64,000 nt of DNA, from contig NZ_JAOARI010000013.1 of assembly GCF_025210605.1 (NCBI RefSeq), forward strand, positions 124,001 through 188,000, written 5' to 3'. The notes beneath the pieces are model-generated. The model was not told where the DNA came from and searched no databases. It was given only the letters and a program-made list of their open reading frames with translations. The translations under genes and the position numbers were made by a program. Numbering within the stretch: position 1 is the stretch's first letter; every line of letters starts with the position of its first letter. Below are positions 8,171-15,820 of the stretch, one piece after another. Origin of the DNA: Halodesulfovibrio sp. GTDB taxonomy: Bacteria; Desulfobacterota; Desulfovibrionia; Desulfovibrionales; Desulfovibrionaceae.

Positions 8171-9736
8171 TTATTTCTTTTTGCGCCCTTGTTTTTTCTT
8201 TTTCTTTGCTTTTTTGCGGGCGTCACGTTTTTTCTGGAGTTCCTTTTTTGTAGGGCCGGAGGAATCATCCATGCCCATTCCAGGAAATCCACCCATGCCC
8301 GGGAGTCCACCCATACCGGGTAAGCCACCCATGCCAGGCATGCCGCCCATGCCGCCAAGAGCATTCATATCAGGCATTTCGCCGCCACCTAAACCGCCCA
8401 GACCAGGAAGTTTAGGGAATTTGCCTTTTTTGCCCTTACCGCCACCCATCATTTGTTTCATCATTTGACGCATTTGGGTAAAGCTTTTGATAAGGTCGTT
8501 AACGTCTTTGAGTTTAAGACCACAACCTTTAGCAATACGCTCTTTGCGGCTCTGATTGATGAGCTGCGGATTGCGACGTTCCTGATTCGTCATTGAGTTG
8601 ATAATAGCTTCAATGCGATTCAGTTCGCTATCCGGTACATTAAGATCGCCAAGTTTGTTCTTGAGCGCTCCCATGCCCGGAATCATTTTTAAGATGCTGT
8701 CCAAAGAGCCGAGTTTTTTCATACGGCGCATTTGAGTGCGGAAATCTTCAAAGTCGAATTCCGCTTTTTGCATCTTGCGCGCCATTTCTTCGGCTTCTTC
8801 TTCGCTTACTTCAGCTTGCGCTTTTTCAACGAGCGTAAGCACGTCGCCCATTCCAAGAATGCGACCTGCTATACGGTCCGGATGGAAAATTTCCATCTCA
8901 GAAAGTTTTTCACCCATACCGACAAATTTAACGGATTTGCCAGTGACGGATTTAATGGAAAGTGCTGCACCACCGCGTGCGTCACCGTCCATTTTGGTGA
9001 GTACTACACCAGAAATTTCAAGCTGGTCATTAAAGGATTCCGCAACAGTTACGGCGTCCTGACCGGTCATTGCGTCAGCAACAAACAGAATTTCCTGTGG
9101 AGAAACATCTCGTTTAATATTCGAGAGTTCTTCCATCAGTTGTTCGTCAATATGCAAACGACCTGCGGTATCGATGAGGACAACGTCGTATTCGTTCTCT
9201 TTTGCTTCAGCAAGAGCGGCGTTGGCAATATCTACCGGATTCATGTCCGGTGTTGACTGATACGCAGGAATACCAAGCTGTTTTGCCAGAGTATGCAACT
9301 GGTCAATCGCAGCAGGGCGGTATACGTCAGCAGGAACAAGGAAAGGTTTCTTGTTTTGCTTACGCAGTAAATTTGCAAGTTTTGCAGAGGAGGTAGTTTT
9401 ACCGGAACCCTGCAAACCGACCATCATGATAACTGTCGGTTTTGAGCCAGAAAGATTGAGTTCTGTGGTGTCACCACCAAGCAGATCCACAAGCTCGTCG
9501 TGTACTATCTTGATTACCTGCTGTGCAGGGTTGACACCTTTCAGTACATCCTGACCAAGACATTTTTCGCCAACACGGGCGATAAATTCTTTAACAACTT
9601 TAAAGTTAACGTCTGCTTCGAGCAGCGCAAGGCGCACTTCTCTCAGGCCAGCCTGTACGTTTTCTTCGTTCAAGGTCTTTTGACCACTGAACTTTTCAAA
9701 TACACCGTTTAATCTGTCAGATAAGGTCTCAAACAT
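8171..9736 (-). CDS. ffh: signal recognition particle protein Ffh
   Basis: Ffh with 4.5S RNA targets nascent membrane proteins to FtsY. The N and G domains show FETLSDRLNGVF, the P-loop GLQGSGKTT, DTAGRLHIDEQLM and TKMDGDARGGAALS. The M domain carries the methionine-rich FTQMRQMMKQMM helix and GCGLKLKDVN. The ATG at 9736 has GGAG five bases upstream and is preferred over a GTG at 9742 that would touch the same site. Unusual is the C-terminus: about six Gly/Met-Pro repeats of the form GGLPGM, followed by a strongly basic tail rich in KK. At 521 residues it is longer than the common 450 because of these additions. Confidence 0.96.
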   Translation of the reverse strand: MFETLSDRLNGVFEKFSGQKTLNEENVQAGLREVRLALLEADVNFKVVKEFIARVGEKCLGQDVLKGVNPAQQVIKIVHDELVDLLGGDTTELNLSGSKPTVIMMVGLQGSGKTTSSAKLANLLRKQNKKPFLVPADVYRPAAIDQLHTLAKQLGIPAYQSTPDMNPVDIANAALAEAKENEYDVVLIDTAGRLHIDEQLMEELSNIKRDVSPQEILFVADAMTGQDAVTVAESFNDQLEISGVVLTKMDGDARGGAALSIKSVTGKSVKFVGMGEKLSEMEIFHPDRIAGRILGMGDVLTLVEKAQAEVSEEEAEEMARKMQKAEFDFEDFRTQMRRMKKLGSLDSILKMIPGMGALKNKLGDLNVPDSELNRIEAIINSMTNQERRNPQLINQSRKERIAKGCGLKLKDVNDLIKSFTQMRQMMKQMMGGGKGKKGKFPKLPGLGGLGGGEMPDMNALGGMGGMPGMGGLPGMGGLPGMGGFPGMGMDDSSGPTKKELQKKRDARKKAKKKKKQGRKKK

Positions 9737-10167
9737 CAGCACTCCGCAAGATAGACATAAGAGATGGTTCGTTAAGTGAGATTACGAAATAAGTCAAGTT
9801 TAGAATGGCAAATGCCCAAGCCCTGACCGGCAAGCGAGGTTTACTGTATTTCATAATGAAAAGAAAGTATGCATTTTATCTAAGACAATGAGACGCAACG
9901 CTTATTATATTTATTTACAATATTTCAATATGTTAGAATTGAGTAGTTGTTTTTTGTCTGGTGATGGAGTGGTCGGTTTGTGTGTGAGGTTAATCTGAGC
10001 TCGTTGTAATCTGTTTGAATGTCGACTGAAAGATTGTTGAAAAAAAGTGCATAAAGTTTGAATGCCATTTCTGCGTATCAAGCGAGTGAATGGTCTGTAA
10101 GGGTAAGACCGTTAGTCAACGTTACCATGCGGAGTTTTACCTTTGCTTGCAGGGATTATGTGTCTGC
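9737..10167. other. gene-free spacer between ffh and the DUF6765-like gene
   Basis: This 431-base, AT-rich stretch must hold the ffh promoter on the minus strand. I found no convincing gene, RNA or terminator hairpin in it. A 61-codon plus-strand frame starting at 10058 looks like a chance ORF. Confidence 0.6.
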
Positions 10168-11229
10168 TCAGATTACGCTTATGTCATGTGCGGGAAGTAA
10201 CTGCTGCAACACATATGTCTTGTGGATGGATGCTGCTTGGTAGAATTTAACGATATCTAACTCTGTGATGAGTGCGCAGTCAGGACAGCTTGCGAGTTCT
10301 TCACATCTGTTTTTCCACATTTGCCCTTGGTATGGGGGGATTTCTTCCTGTCGTCCTTGCAGGAACGCTCCTTGCTCCATCGCAAGCTGCCAATATCCAG
10401 ACCGCTGGTGTTTGTTGCCGGGGCTTGCAAAAATGATGGCAATTGAATCTTGAATTTTTTCAAAAGGAACTGGGTGAGGGTCGGAAAGGTCTGGTCTGCG
10501 TTCAGCAAATTGGATGAAAAGAGAATAAAGAGCCTCTGCGGCTTCCATGAAGTCGTCAGGATTATGTCTTCGGATTTTTTCACCCTGCGCAGTGGGTTGG
10601 TATGACCACGTCAGGTAGGGGATATCTGGAAACGAGGTCGCAGCACCGTGTCCTAGTGCTGCTGTTGTTTGCGCTGCTTGGATGTCTGGTTGAATGTATT
10701 TGAATTTATCTAGAAAGTGGGCACGCTCCGAATCAAGGGTTGCAACCTCGGTTACAGGCTCATGTATTGCGATGGTTTCTTGCGTGATTTGATTGTACTG
10801 AGAACTGGCACCGGAAAAATTATGATGAGAAAAGGTATCTGCGATAACATGTGCGGCTATACCTATTAGCATAGGGGCAAAAGTAGTGTCTGCCAAAAGC
10901 AAGTGATGTGCTGCCATTTCAGCAGTCGTCGCACTGTTTTTTTTGCAGATGAGGCGTTCTGTAAAGGTGCCGCCGGAGGCTCCCGGTAGAAAATGAAATG
11001 GAATCCAGATGTTGCGTTGTGCGTCTGTAGAACAGTGCGCTGTTTGCTGGAAGTGGTGTCCTGTCGGAGTAGTGTTTAGTTGTCCACCATCTGCAAAACA
11101 AATGGATGATGATTCGACATTATCATCCACAAATTGAGAGGCTGTGGCAACAAGCTCTGCAGTCTCTTGATTCAGTCCAGCTGCACGTGCAAGTGTATAT
11201 GTTCCGTAATAATGCATATCTATCTGCAT
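10168..11229 (-). CDS. DUF6765-like protein, possible metal-dependent hydrolase
   Basis: This 353-residue protein starts MQIDMHYYGTYTLARAAGL, then VATASQFVDDNVES, FHFLPG, and IAAHVIADTFSHHNFSG. This pattern (HYY start, QFVDD, HFLPG, H-x3-DTxxHxxFxG) recalls the DUF6765 family. The His/Asp placement is reminiscent of zinc-dependent phospholipase C-type alpha-helical folds, but that relation is inference. No signal peptide is visible. AGGAG lies seven bases before the ATG. It stands alone between ffh and the aminotransferase, whose terminator lies on the upstream side of this gene. Function unknown. Confidence 0.7.
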   Translation of the reverse strand: MQIDMHYYGTYTLARAAGLNQETAELVATASQFVDDNVESSSICFADGGQLNTTPTGHHFQQTAHCSTDAQRNIWIPFHFLPGASGGTFTERLICKKNSATTAEMAAHHLLLADTTFAPMLIGIAAHVIADTFSHHNFSGASSQYNQITQETIAIHEPVTEVATLDSERAHFLDKFKYIQPDIQAAQTTAALGHGAATSFPDIPYLTWSYQPTAQGEKIRRHNPDDFMEAAEALYSLFIQFAERRPDLSDPHPVPFEKIQDSIAIIFASPGNKHQRSGYWQLAMEQGAFLQGRQEEIPPYQGQMWKNRCEELASCPDCALITELDIVKFYQAASIHKTYVLQQLLPAHDISVI

Positions 11230-11347
11230 AGGGTTCTCCTAGTTCAGCGATGATAGTGTAGAGCCACCCCGATGCAGAAGACATAGTTTTGTTGAGATTA
11301 GAACTCAGTTATTTAATACAATTTCTTCTTTTGCCTGATGCTATTAG

Positions 11348-11381
11348 AAAAGGGTGCAGCCTTCACGGTTGCACCCTTTTT
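11348..11381 (-). terminator. bidirectional-looking terminator after the aminotransferase
   Basis: AAAAGGGTGCA and TGCACCCTTTT form an 11-bp stem around a short loop with an inner CC/GG pair. T-runs lie on both strands. It follows the minus-strand aminotransferase that ends at 11406. Confidence 0.85.
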
Positions 11382-11405
11382 ATGTAACTAAAATGTGTTT
11401 TGCGG

Positions 11406-12596
11406 TTATGCGAAGCTTTCAATAGCGCGTTTAAACCCGTCAGCTGATCGTTTGATGACTTCTTCTTCTACGCAGAAAGTGAGTCGGAAATATCCAGGGC
11501 CGCCAAATCCGGAACCTGGTACTGCGAGGATTTTTTCTTCCATAAGACGGTTGCAGAACGCCACATCGTCTCCACCCGGTGCTTTAGGGAAGAAGTAGAA
11601 TGCACCTTTAGGCAAGTGGAAGTCATAGCCTGCATCAGTAAGAACTTTTGCCATAGCATCGCGGCGTTTTTCATAAATTACGGGATCAACCTGAGCGGTA
11701 AGCGCTGCTTTGAGCATATGTTGTCCCACAACCGGAGGGTTCACAAAACCGAGGATGCGGTTTGTAAGCATCAGTCCGTTAATAAGCTCCTGACGAGCTT
11801 CCATGCGTGGAGTAACGGCAATATACCCGACTCGTTCTCCTGCCATAGACAGGTTTTTGGAGAACGAAGACATAACAATTGCGTAGTCATACAGTGGAAG
11901 GACGCTTGGAACATCTATGCCGTCAAAAGCCAGAAAGCGGTAAGGTTCATCAGAAATAAGGTAAACAGGGCGATTGTTCGCCTTGGTATGTTTTTCAAGA
12001 ACCGCTGCAAGTGCTGTGAGCTCTTCTTTAGTATATACAGCGCCTGTAGGGTTGTTTGGAGAATTTATGATGAGTGCCCGAGTTTTTGGTGTAATGGCTG
12101 CATCAATTGCGTCAATGTCTAGTTCGAAGGTGTCCGGCTTGGACATAACAGTGCGGAACGTGGCTTGATGGTTGGAGGCGTAAAAGCCGTATTCAACAAA
12201 AAAAGGTGCCACAGCGAGTACTTCGTCACCCGGTTCCATGACTGCACGGAAGAAAGCATTCATAGCACCAGCAGCGCCGCATGTGAGCACGGTGTCTTCT
12301 GCTGTGATTGCAACGCCTTGTTCCTTCAAGACTAAATCAGCAATAATCTGGCGTGCCCACGGAAAGCCGCCGTTCGGCATATAACCGAAGGTAAACGGGG
12401 TAGTTGTCTCTTTTGCAAGATCGCCGAGGATGTCGCCTATCATTGATGGTGCGGGAACGTCAGGGTTGCCGAGACTAAAGTCGCAAACCGCATCTGCACC
12501 ATATTGTTTCTTTAAAGCGATGCCGGATTCAAACATTTTTCTGATCCATGAAGAGTTTTCGATGAATCCGGAAATTTGAGAGGAAAGAAGTTGCAT
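11406..12596 (-). CDS. pyridoxal phosphate-dependent class I aminotransferase (AspC/AAT-like)
   Basis: This 396-residue fold-type I aminotransferase shows the family motifs: CDFSLGNPDVPAP, TCGAAGAMNAFFRA, INSPNNPTGAVYTKEEL, YLISDEPYRFLAF and the PLP lysine in SFSKNLSMAGERVGY. The final FRLTFCVEEEVI contains the substrate-carboxylate arginine. Substrate is not readable from sequence; aspartate or an aromatic amino acid is likely from overall resemblance. It lies downstream of the EPSPS-like gene, but a terminator separates them, so it is probably its own unit, closed by the hairpin at 11348-11381. Confidence 0.9.
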   Translation of the reverse strand: MQLLSSQISGFIENSSWIRKMFESGIALKKQYGADAVCDFSLGNPDVPAPSMIGDILGDLAKETTTPFTFGYMPNGGFPWARQIIADLVLKEQGVAITAEDTVLTCGAAGAMNAFFRAVMEPGDEVLAVAPFFVEYGFYASNHQATFRTVMSKPDTFELDIDAIDAAITPKTRALIINSPNNPTGAVYTKEELTALAAVLEKHTKANNRPVYLISDEPYRFLAFDGIDVPSVLPLYDYAIVMSSFSKNLSMAGERVGYIAVTPRMEARQELINGLMLTNRILGFVNPPVVGQHMLKAALTAQVDPVIYEKRRDAMAKVLTDAGYDFHLPKGAFYFFPKAPGGDDVAFCNRLMEEKILAVPGSGFGGPGYFRLTFCVEEEVIKRSADGFKRAIESFA

Positions 12597-12687
12597 GAGA
12601 TACCTCGTATAAAATGCGTCAAATTTTACTAAATTGTTATCAAAAATTGATAGGCAATCTTGCGCGAAGTGTCCAGTTAAGGGCTAC

Positions 12688-12721
12688 AAAAAAACGCCGC
12701 ACTCAAGAGTACGGCGTTTTT
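12688..12721 (-). terminator. terminator after the EPSPS-like / small-protein pair
   Basis: AAAACGCCG and CGGCGTTTT form the main stem with an inner ACTC/GAGT helix. In the minus direction it ends in seven U residues. It closes the unit ending at 12726. Confidence 0.87.
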
Positions 12722-12725
12722 CGCT

Positions 12726-12986
12726 TTAAAAAGGTTCAGCTTCCATGCGGAGTCTGTTCCGTCTGTTCACTGCAAACTGTCTGTTGACTTCTGCAATGTT
12801 CTTTTTCTGACGGTTTTCATGAATTTCGCTTGCATGGAAAATTCCTTTTGCAGGATTTTCTGAAGCAACGAGTTCGCGAAAAGCGTCTTCAATGGCTTTC
12901 AGCTCGCTGTCATATTGCTTAATCAGCGCTTCTACCTCTGGAATTGTTGTCGGCAAAGACTCTACGTCTTTTTGGTTTGTCTCCAC
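12726..12986 (-). CDS. small charged protein of unknown function
   Basis: The 86 residues start METNQKDVESLPTTIPEVEAL and continue with a charged helical stretch (IKQYDSELKAIEDAFRELVA) and a basic C-terminus (VNRRNRLRMEAEPF). I do not recognise the family. No membrane segment or cysteine is present. Its 5' end overlaps the 3' end of the EPSPS-like gene by 68 bases in another frame, and a terminator follows immediately, so it is probably cotranscribed as the last gene of that pair. Real but uncharacterised, or less likely a chance frame. Confidence 0.6.
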   Translation of the reverse strand: METNQKDVESLPTTIPEVEALIKQYDSELKAIEDAFRELVASENPAKGIFHASEIHENRQKKNIAEVNRQFAVNRRNRLRMEAEPF

Positions 12987-14547
12987 TCATTTCCTCCCTA
13001 GGCTTACGAACCATAGTTGGTTCTGGAAGTGTATTGTAGAACATCCAGAATGTAGGCATCAGGTCTGTGATGGTGCCAGGGTTGGACAACTGAAGCGGAC
13101 GGTTGATGAACGCAAGCTGTCCAAGAGCCATGGTCCAGAACGCATCTGGGCTTGTCCAGATTTTGGCATGAGGAATGTCTGCATTTGGATGCACTTTGTT
13201 ATCTTCAAGCAGCATGTTGGCTTGAGCTACAAAGCTTTCGATAACTTCAACAGAAGTACCGGCAGGTGCAGCAGGCAACTCAACAGGGCTTTTGGTGGCA
13301 GCAGCCTTGATGCAGGTAAGTGCCATTGCCAACGGGAAGTAGTTGGAAGACAGGTTCTGCATGTTAACAGCGTCGGTGGAGTGACCGCGTTCAGGCTTGG
13401 TAGCTACAATGCTATCCGGCTTGATTGCAATTGTAAGACCGACAGATTTAAGCAATGCAACAACAGCATCACCTTCGGCAGTATCAAGCGGCCATGTACC
13501 GCGCAGTGCAACTTTACCGCCTGCAAAAGCAGGGTAGGCAAGGATGCTTGCACAGATTGTCGGGTCCATGGTGATTGCCGGATATACAGGGAAATCTGGT
13601 TCTTCTGGAGAAATAGCGCAGCTAGTGCCTTCGATGCTGTATTCAATACCTGCGGATTCGAAGATAGGGTCGACGATTGCAAGTGCATTGGTAGCCGCAG
13701 CGTTTTGTGAAAGATCAATTGTAACGTCTGCTTTCCATGTAGTTGCAGCAACGAGTACTGCAACAACAGCTTCTTCAGAAAGATTTTCTGGAACAACGAC
13801 TGTCTCTGGAATGATGCCGGAGCATTCGAGACGAGCAGGCAGTCCATTGGAGCGTGGTATAACATGCGCAATACGTGCTCCAAGCTGTGGAAGGAAATTG
13901 CGGAATGCAGAGAGGTCTGCATCCTTTAATGTAGAGCCGCCTGTCAGCTTGAGTGTGCCGTGGCTTGCCGCAGCCTGAAGAGCTAAGAGGTATACGTTGA
14001 ATTCGCTGTTACCTGCGAAAATAACCTTGTCGGCAAAGTCAAGAGCTTTTGATTCTTTGCAGAAAAGGTCGTTGCCTTTCCAGCTAAGACGTGCGCCAGC
14101 CTGATTAAAGCCTTTTACAAGGTCGGATACCGGATGAGCAGTAGAAATACCTGTGAGGTTGCACTCTACGCCGTTTGCAGCTGCGAGAGCAATCCAGATT
14201 TGTGTAGGACAGAGCGCAGCAGGACCTGTAATGTCAACATTTACAGGCTGTGTGTTTGGTGCAAGACCAAAGCTGTTCTGGTCTTCTGCATCGTCACGAG
14301 AGATAAACTCAATGTCCTGAAGCAGTGTAAACATCTGATGCGCGAGGCGAGGGTCTCTGCTGAATTTGGTAGCAGATTCTTCCCATGCCAGACGAATTCT
14401 TTTTTCATTAGAAATTGAATCTGTGCCCGCGCCTTCTTTTTTGCGGCGGCGGGTTTTCTTAAGAAGCTTGGATCGACGAGCCAACAGTTTTAAAAGCTCG
14501 ACATCAAGCTCGGAAATTTCTTCAACGAGGGTCATATTTTTTTTCAT
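12919..14547 (-). CDS. fusion of AroQ-like helical domain and degenerate EPSP-synthase-like domain
   Basis: In the 542 residues, positions 5-85 (VEEISELDVELLKLLARRSKLL and on) resemble an AroQ chorismate mutase helix bundle. Positions 100-510 follow the two-lobed EPSP synthase (AroA) fold: LTGGSTLKDADLSAFRNFLPQLGARI matches the region of GDxxLxxRPxxxLxxxLxxLGA. The catalytic landmarks are missing: the first-lobe GSKSxSNR is GPAALCPTQ, the SSQ phosphate site is LSEE, the catalytic Asp (DMNHIPD region) is SSNYFPL, and the DHRMAM arginine is SPDAFWTMAL. It therefore probably does not make EPSP. A basic tail (GDKPKRRRVF) ends it. The 86-residue gene follows with overlap. A true aroA would have to be elsewhere. 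Confidence 0.72.
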   Translation of the reverse strand: MKKNMTLVEEISELDVELLKLLARRSKLLKKTRRRKKEGAGTDSISNEKRIRLAWEESATKFSRDPRLAHQMFTLLQDIEFISRDDAEDQNSFGLAPNTQPVNVDITGPAALCPTQIWIALAAANGVECNLTGISTAHPVSDLVKGFNQAGARLSWKGNDLFCKESKALDFADKVIFAGNSEFNVYLLALQAAASHGTLKLTGGSTLKDADLSAFRNFLPQLGARIAHVIPRSNGLPARLECSGIIPETVVVPENLSEEAVVAVLVAATTWKADVTIDLSQNAAATNALAIVDPIFESAGIEYSIEGTSCAISPEEPDFPVYPAITMDPTICASILAYPAFAGGKVALRGTWPLDTAEGDAVVALLKSVGLTIAIKPDSIVATKPERGHSTDAVNMQNLSSNYFPLAMALTCIKAAATKSPVELPAAPAGTSVEVIESFVAQANMLLEDNKVHPNADIPHAKIWTSPDAFWTMALGQLAFINRPLQLSNPGTITDLMPTFWMFYNTLPEPTMVRKPREEMSGDKPKRRRVFADNNSRGRSAD

Positions 14548-14758
14548 TAGAATGTAGCCTTACTTTGGTGGTGTGGCGTTCCCCCTAGCCTGAAACCGCG
14601 TGAGTCGCAAGTGGAAATTGGGCTTTCAGAAAAAAAGTCGCGTTTTAAGAAATGTAACATACCAATAGAAGCCGTGCGATTGATAGACAACAAGCTTGCG
14701 ATATTTAGAAAGGACTCAATGGCATGCTGGAGCAGGTATTAACTGAGCACTCAAACTA

Positions 14759-14776
14759 ATGTGATATTTTTCACAA
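14759..14776. promoter_or_regulatory. candidate Rex or HcpR operator
   Basis: The palindrome ATGTGA-(6 bases)-TCACAA matches the TTGTGA-N6-TCACAA consensus at all but the first position. Both Rex (NADH/NAD+ sensor) and HcpR (CRP/FNR family) are predicted to use this type of box upstream of sulfate-reduction genes in Desulfovibrio. Which one binds cannot be told from sequence. Confidence 0.6.
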
Positions 14777-15135
14777 GGGTGTGGATTGAGTAAAACAGGA
14801 TAGCTATCGTGAATGAGTGAACAAGCTGTAAAAGAGGTGAGTGCGTGCGACTCTCTGTTTAACTTATTGAATTTAAGTACTATTTGCTGGATGGTGCTCA
14901 GAGGCTATATGAGCAAGTGAAAAAAGGTATAAAGTTCTGGCTGAATCGCTTGCAACATCCTGCCAATAATTGTAAATGTCTTGTGTCCATTAGGTCTTAT
15001 CCAGTGGGGCAAGATTTTTGTTTCTTGAAAAAGTGAATGTAAAAACAGTAAGTTAAAGAAAAAGGCAAAGTCTTTGTGAAAAAAGTGAACAAGACGCTTG
15101 ACCTTATCTCCAAAGCTTTGTTAGAACTTTCACAA

Positions 15136-15160
15136 GCGATACGGAAAGCGCCCGTATCGT
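15136..15160 (+). promoter_or_regulatory. 8-bp perfect hairpin in the aprBA leader
   Basis: CGATACGG (15137-15144) and CCGTATCG (15152-15159) pair perfectly around a seven-base loop, with a G-U pair added outside. No U-run follows, so it is not a simple terminator. It may stabilise the mRNA 5' end. Confidence 0.6.
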
Positions 15161-15175
15161 AGTCTCCCTCTGATT

Positions 15176-15227
15176 CGGTGGAGCCTAGATGAGGCAGGAA
15201 CAGATTCCTGCTTTATCGACTCCATCG
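15176..15227 (+). promoter_or_regulatory. nested stem-loop just upstream of aprB
   Basis: The outer stem CGGTGGAG/CTCCATCG (8 pairs, one G-U) encloses an inner perfect hairpin GCAGGAA/TTCCTGC with a four-base loop (15194-15211). It ends 58 bases before the aprB ribosome-binding site. Confidence 0.6.
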
Positions 15228-15297
15228 AGTGGTGGACCCCATCGTGGGAAAAAAGTTTTTAGGTAAACCCCTTAATCGTTGTGTTGGAGGATTAGGT

Positions 15298-15786
15298 ATG
15301 CCGACATATGTAGACCCGTCCAAGTGTGATGGCTGCAAAGGTGGCGAGAAAACCGCTTGCATGTACATCTGCCCCAACGACCTCATGATTCTCGATGCAG
15401 ATGAAATGAAGGCCTTCAACCAGGAGCCAGAAGCATGCTGGGAATGCTACTCCTGTGTTAAAATTTGTCCTCAGGGCGCAATTACAGCACGTCCATACGC
15501 TGACTTTGCACCTTTAGGTGGCACTTGTATCCCAATGCGTTCCGCTGATTCTATCATGTGGACCGTTAAATTCCGTAACGGTAATGTAAAACGCTTCAAA
15601 TTCCCAATCCGTACTACTCCTGAAGGCTCCATTAAGCCTTTCGAAGGTAAGCCGGAACCAACAGATCTTGACAACGAACTGCTCTTTACTGAAGCAGAGC
15701 TTGTTGCTCCGATCGAAGCTATGGGTCAGAAGTTTGAAGTTGCAGATGCTGACATCACAATGGTCAAAAAGGCCTCTGCAGTTTAA
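15298..15786 (+). CDS. aprB: adenylylsulfate reductase beta subunit AprB
   Basis: AprB is the iron-sulfur subunit of APS reductase, which reduces adenosine 5'-phosphosulfate to sulfite and AMP in the cytoplasm. Of the 162 residues, Cys10, 13, 21 and 25 (CDGCKGGEKTACMYIC) and Cys47, 50, 53 and 57 (CWECYSCVKIC) bind two [4Fe-4S] clusters. The ATG at 15298 follows GGAGG eight bases upstream. An in-frame GTG extension from 15229 was rejected because MPTYVDPSKCDGC is the family start. It lies 34 bases before aprA. A structured 5' leader precedes it. Confidence 0.98.
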   Translation: MPTYVDPSKCDGCKGGEKTACMYICPNDLMILDADEMKAFNQEPEACWECYSCVKICPQGAITARPYADFAPLGGTCIPMRSADSIMWTVKFRNGNVKRFKFPIRTTPEGSIKPFEGKPEPTDLDNELLFTEAELVAPIEAMGQKFEVADADITMVKKASAV

Positions 15787-15820
15787 TTTTTACGGAATTT
15801 ATTCCTAAGGAGATATTATC

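Larger units (their letters stand above)
14548..15297. promoter_or_regulatory. long regulatory leader upstream of aprBA
   Basis: This 750-base stretch has no gene. It separates the divergently placed EPSPS-like gene (minus) and aprB (plus), so it must hold both promoters. Visible elements are a Rex/HcpR-type palindrome at 14759-14776 and two stable hairpins at 15136-15160 and 15176-15227, just before aprB. I could not pick a convincing -35/-10 pair. Confidence 0.7.

Noticed and set aside
10058..10243. 61-codon plus-strand frame between ffh and the DUF6765-like gene
   Set aside because: It overlaps the 3' end of the minus-strand gene and shows no Shine-Dalgarno or motif.
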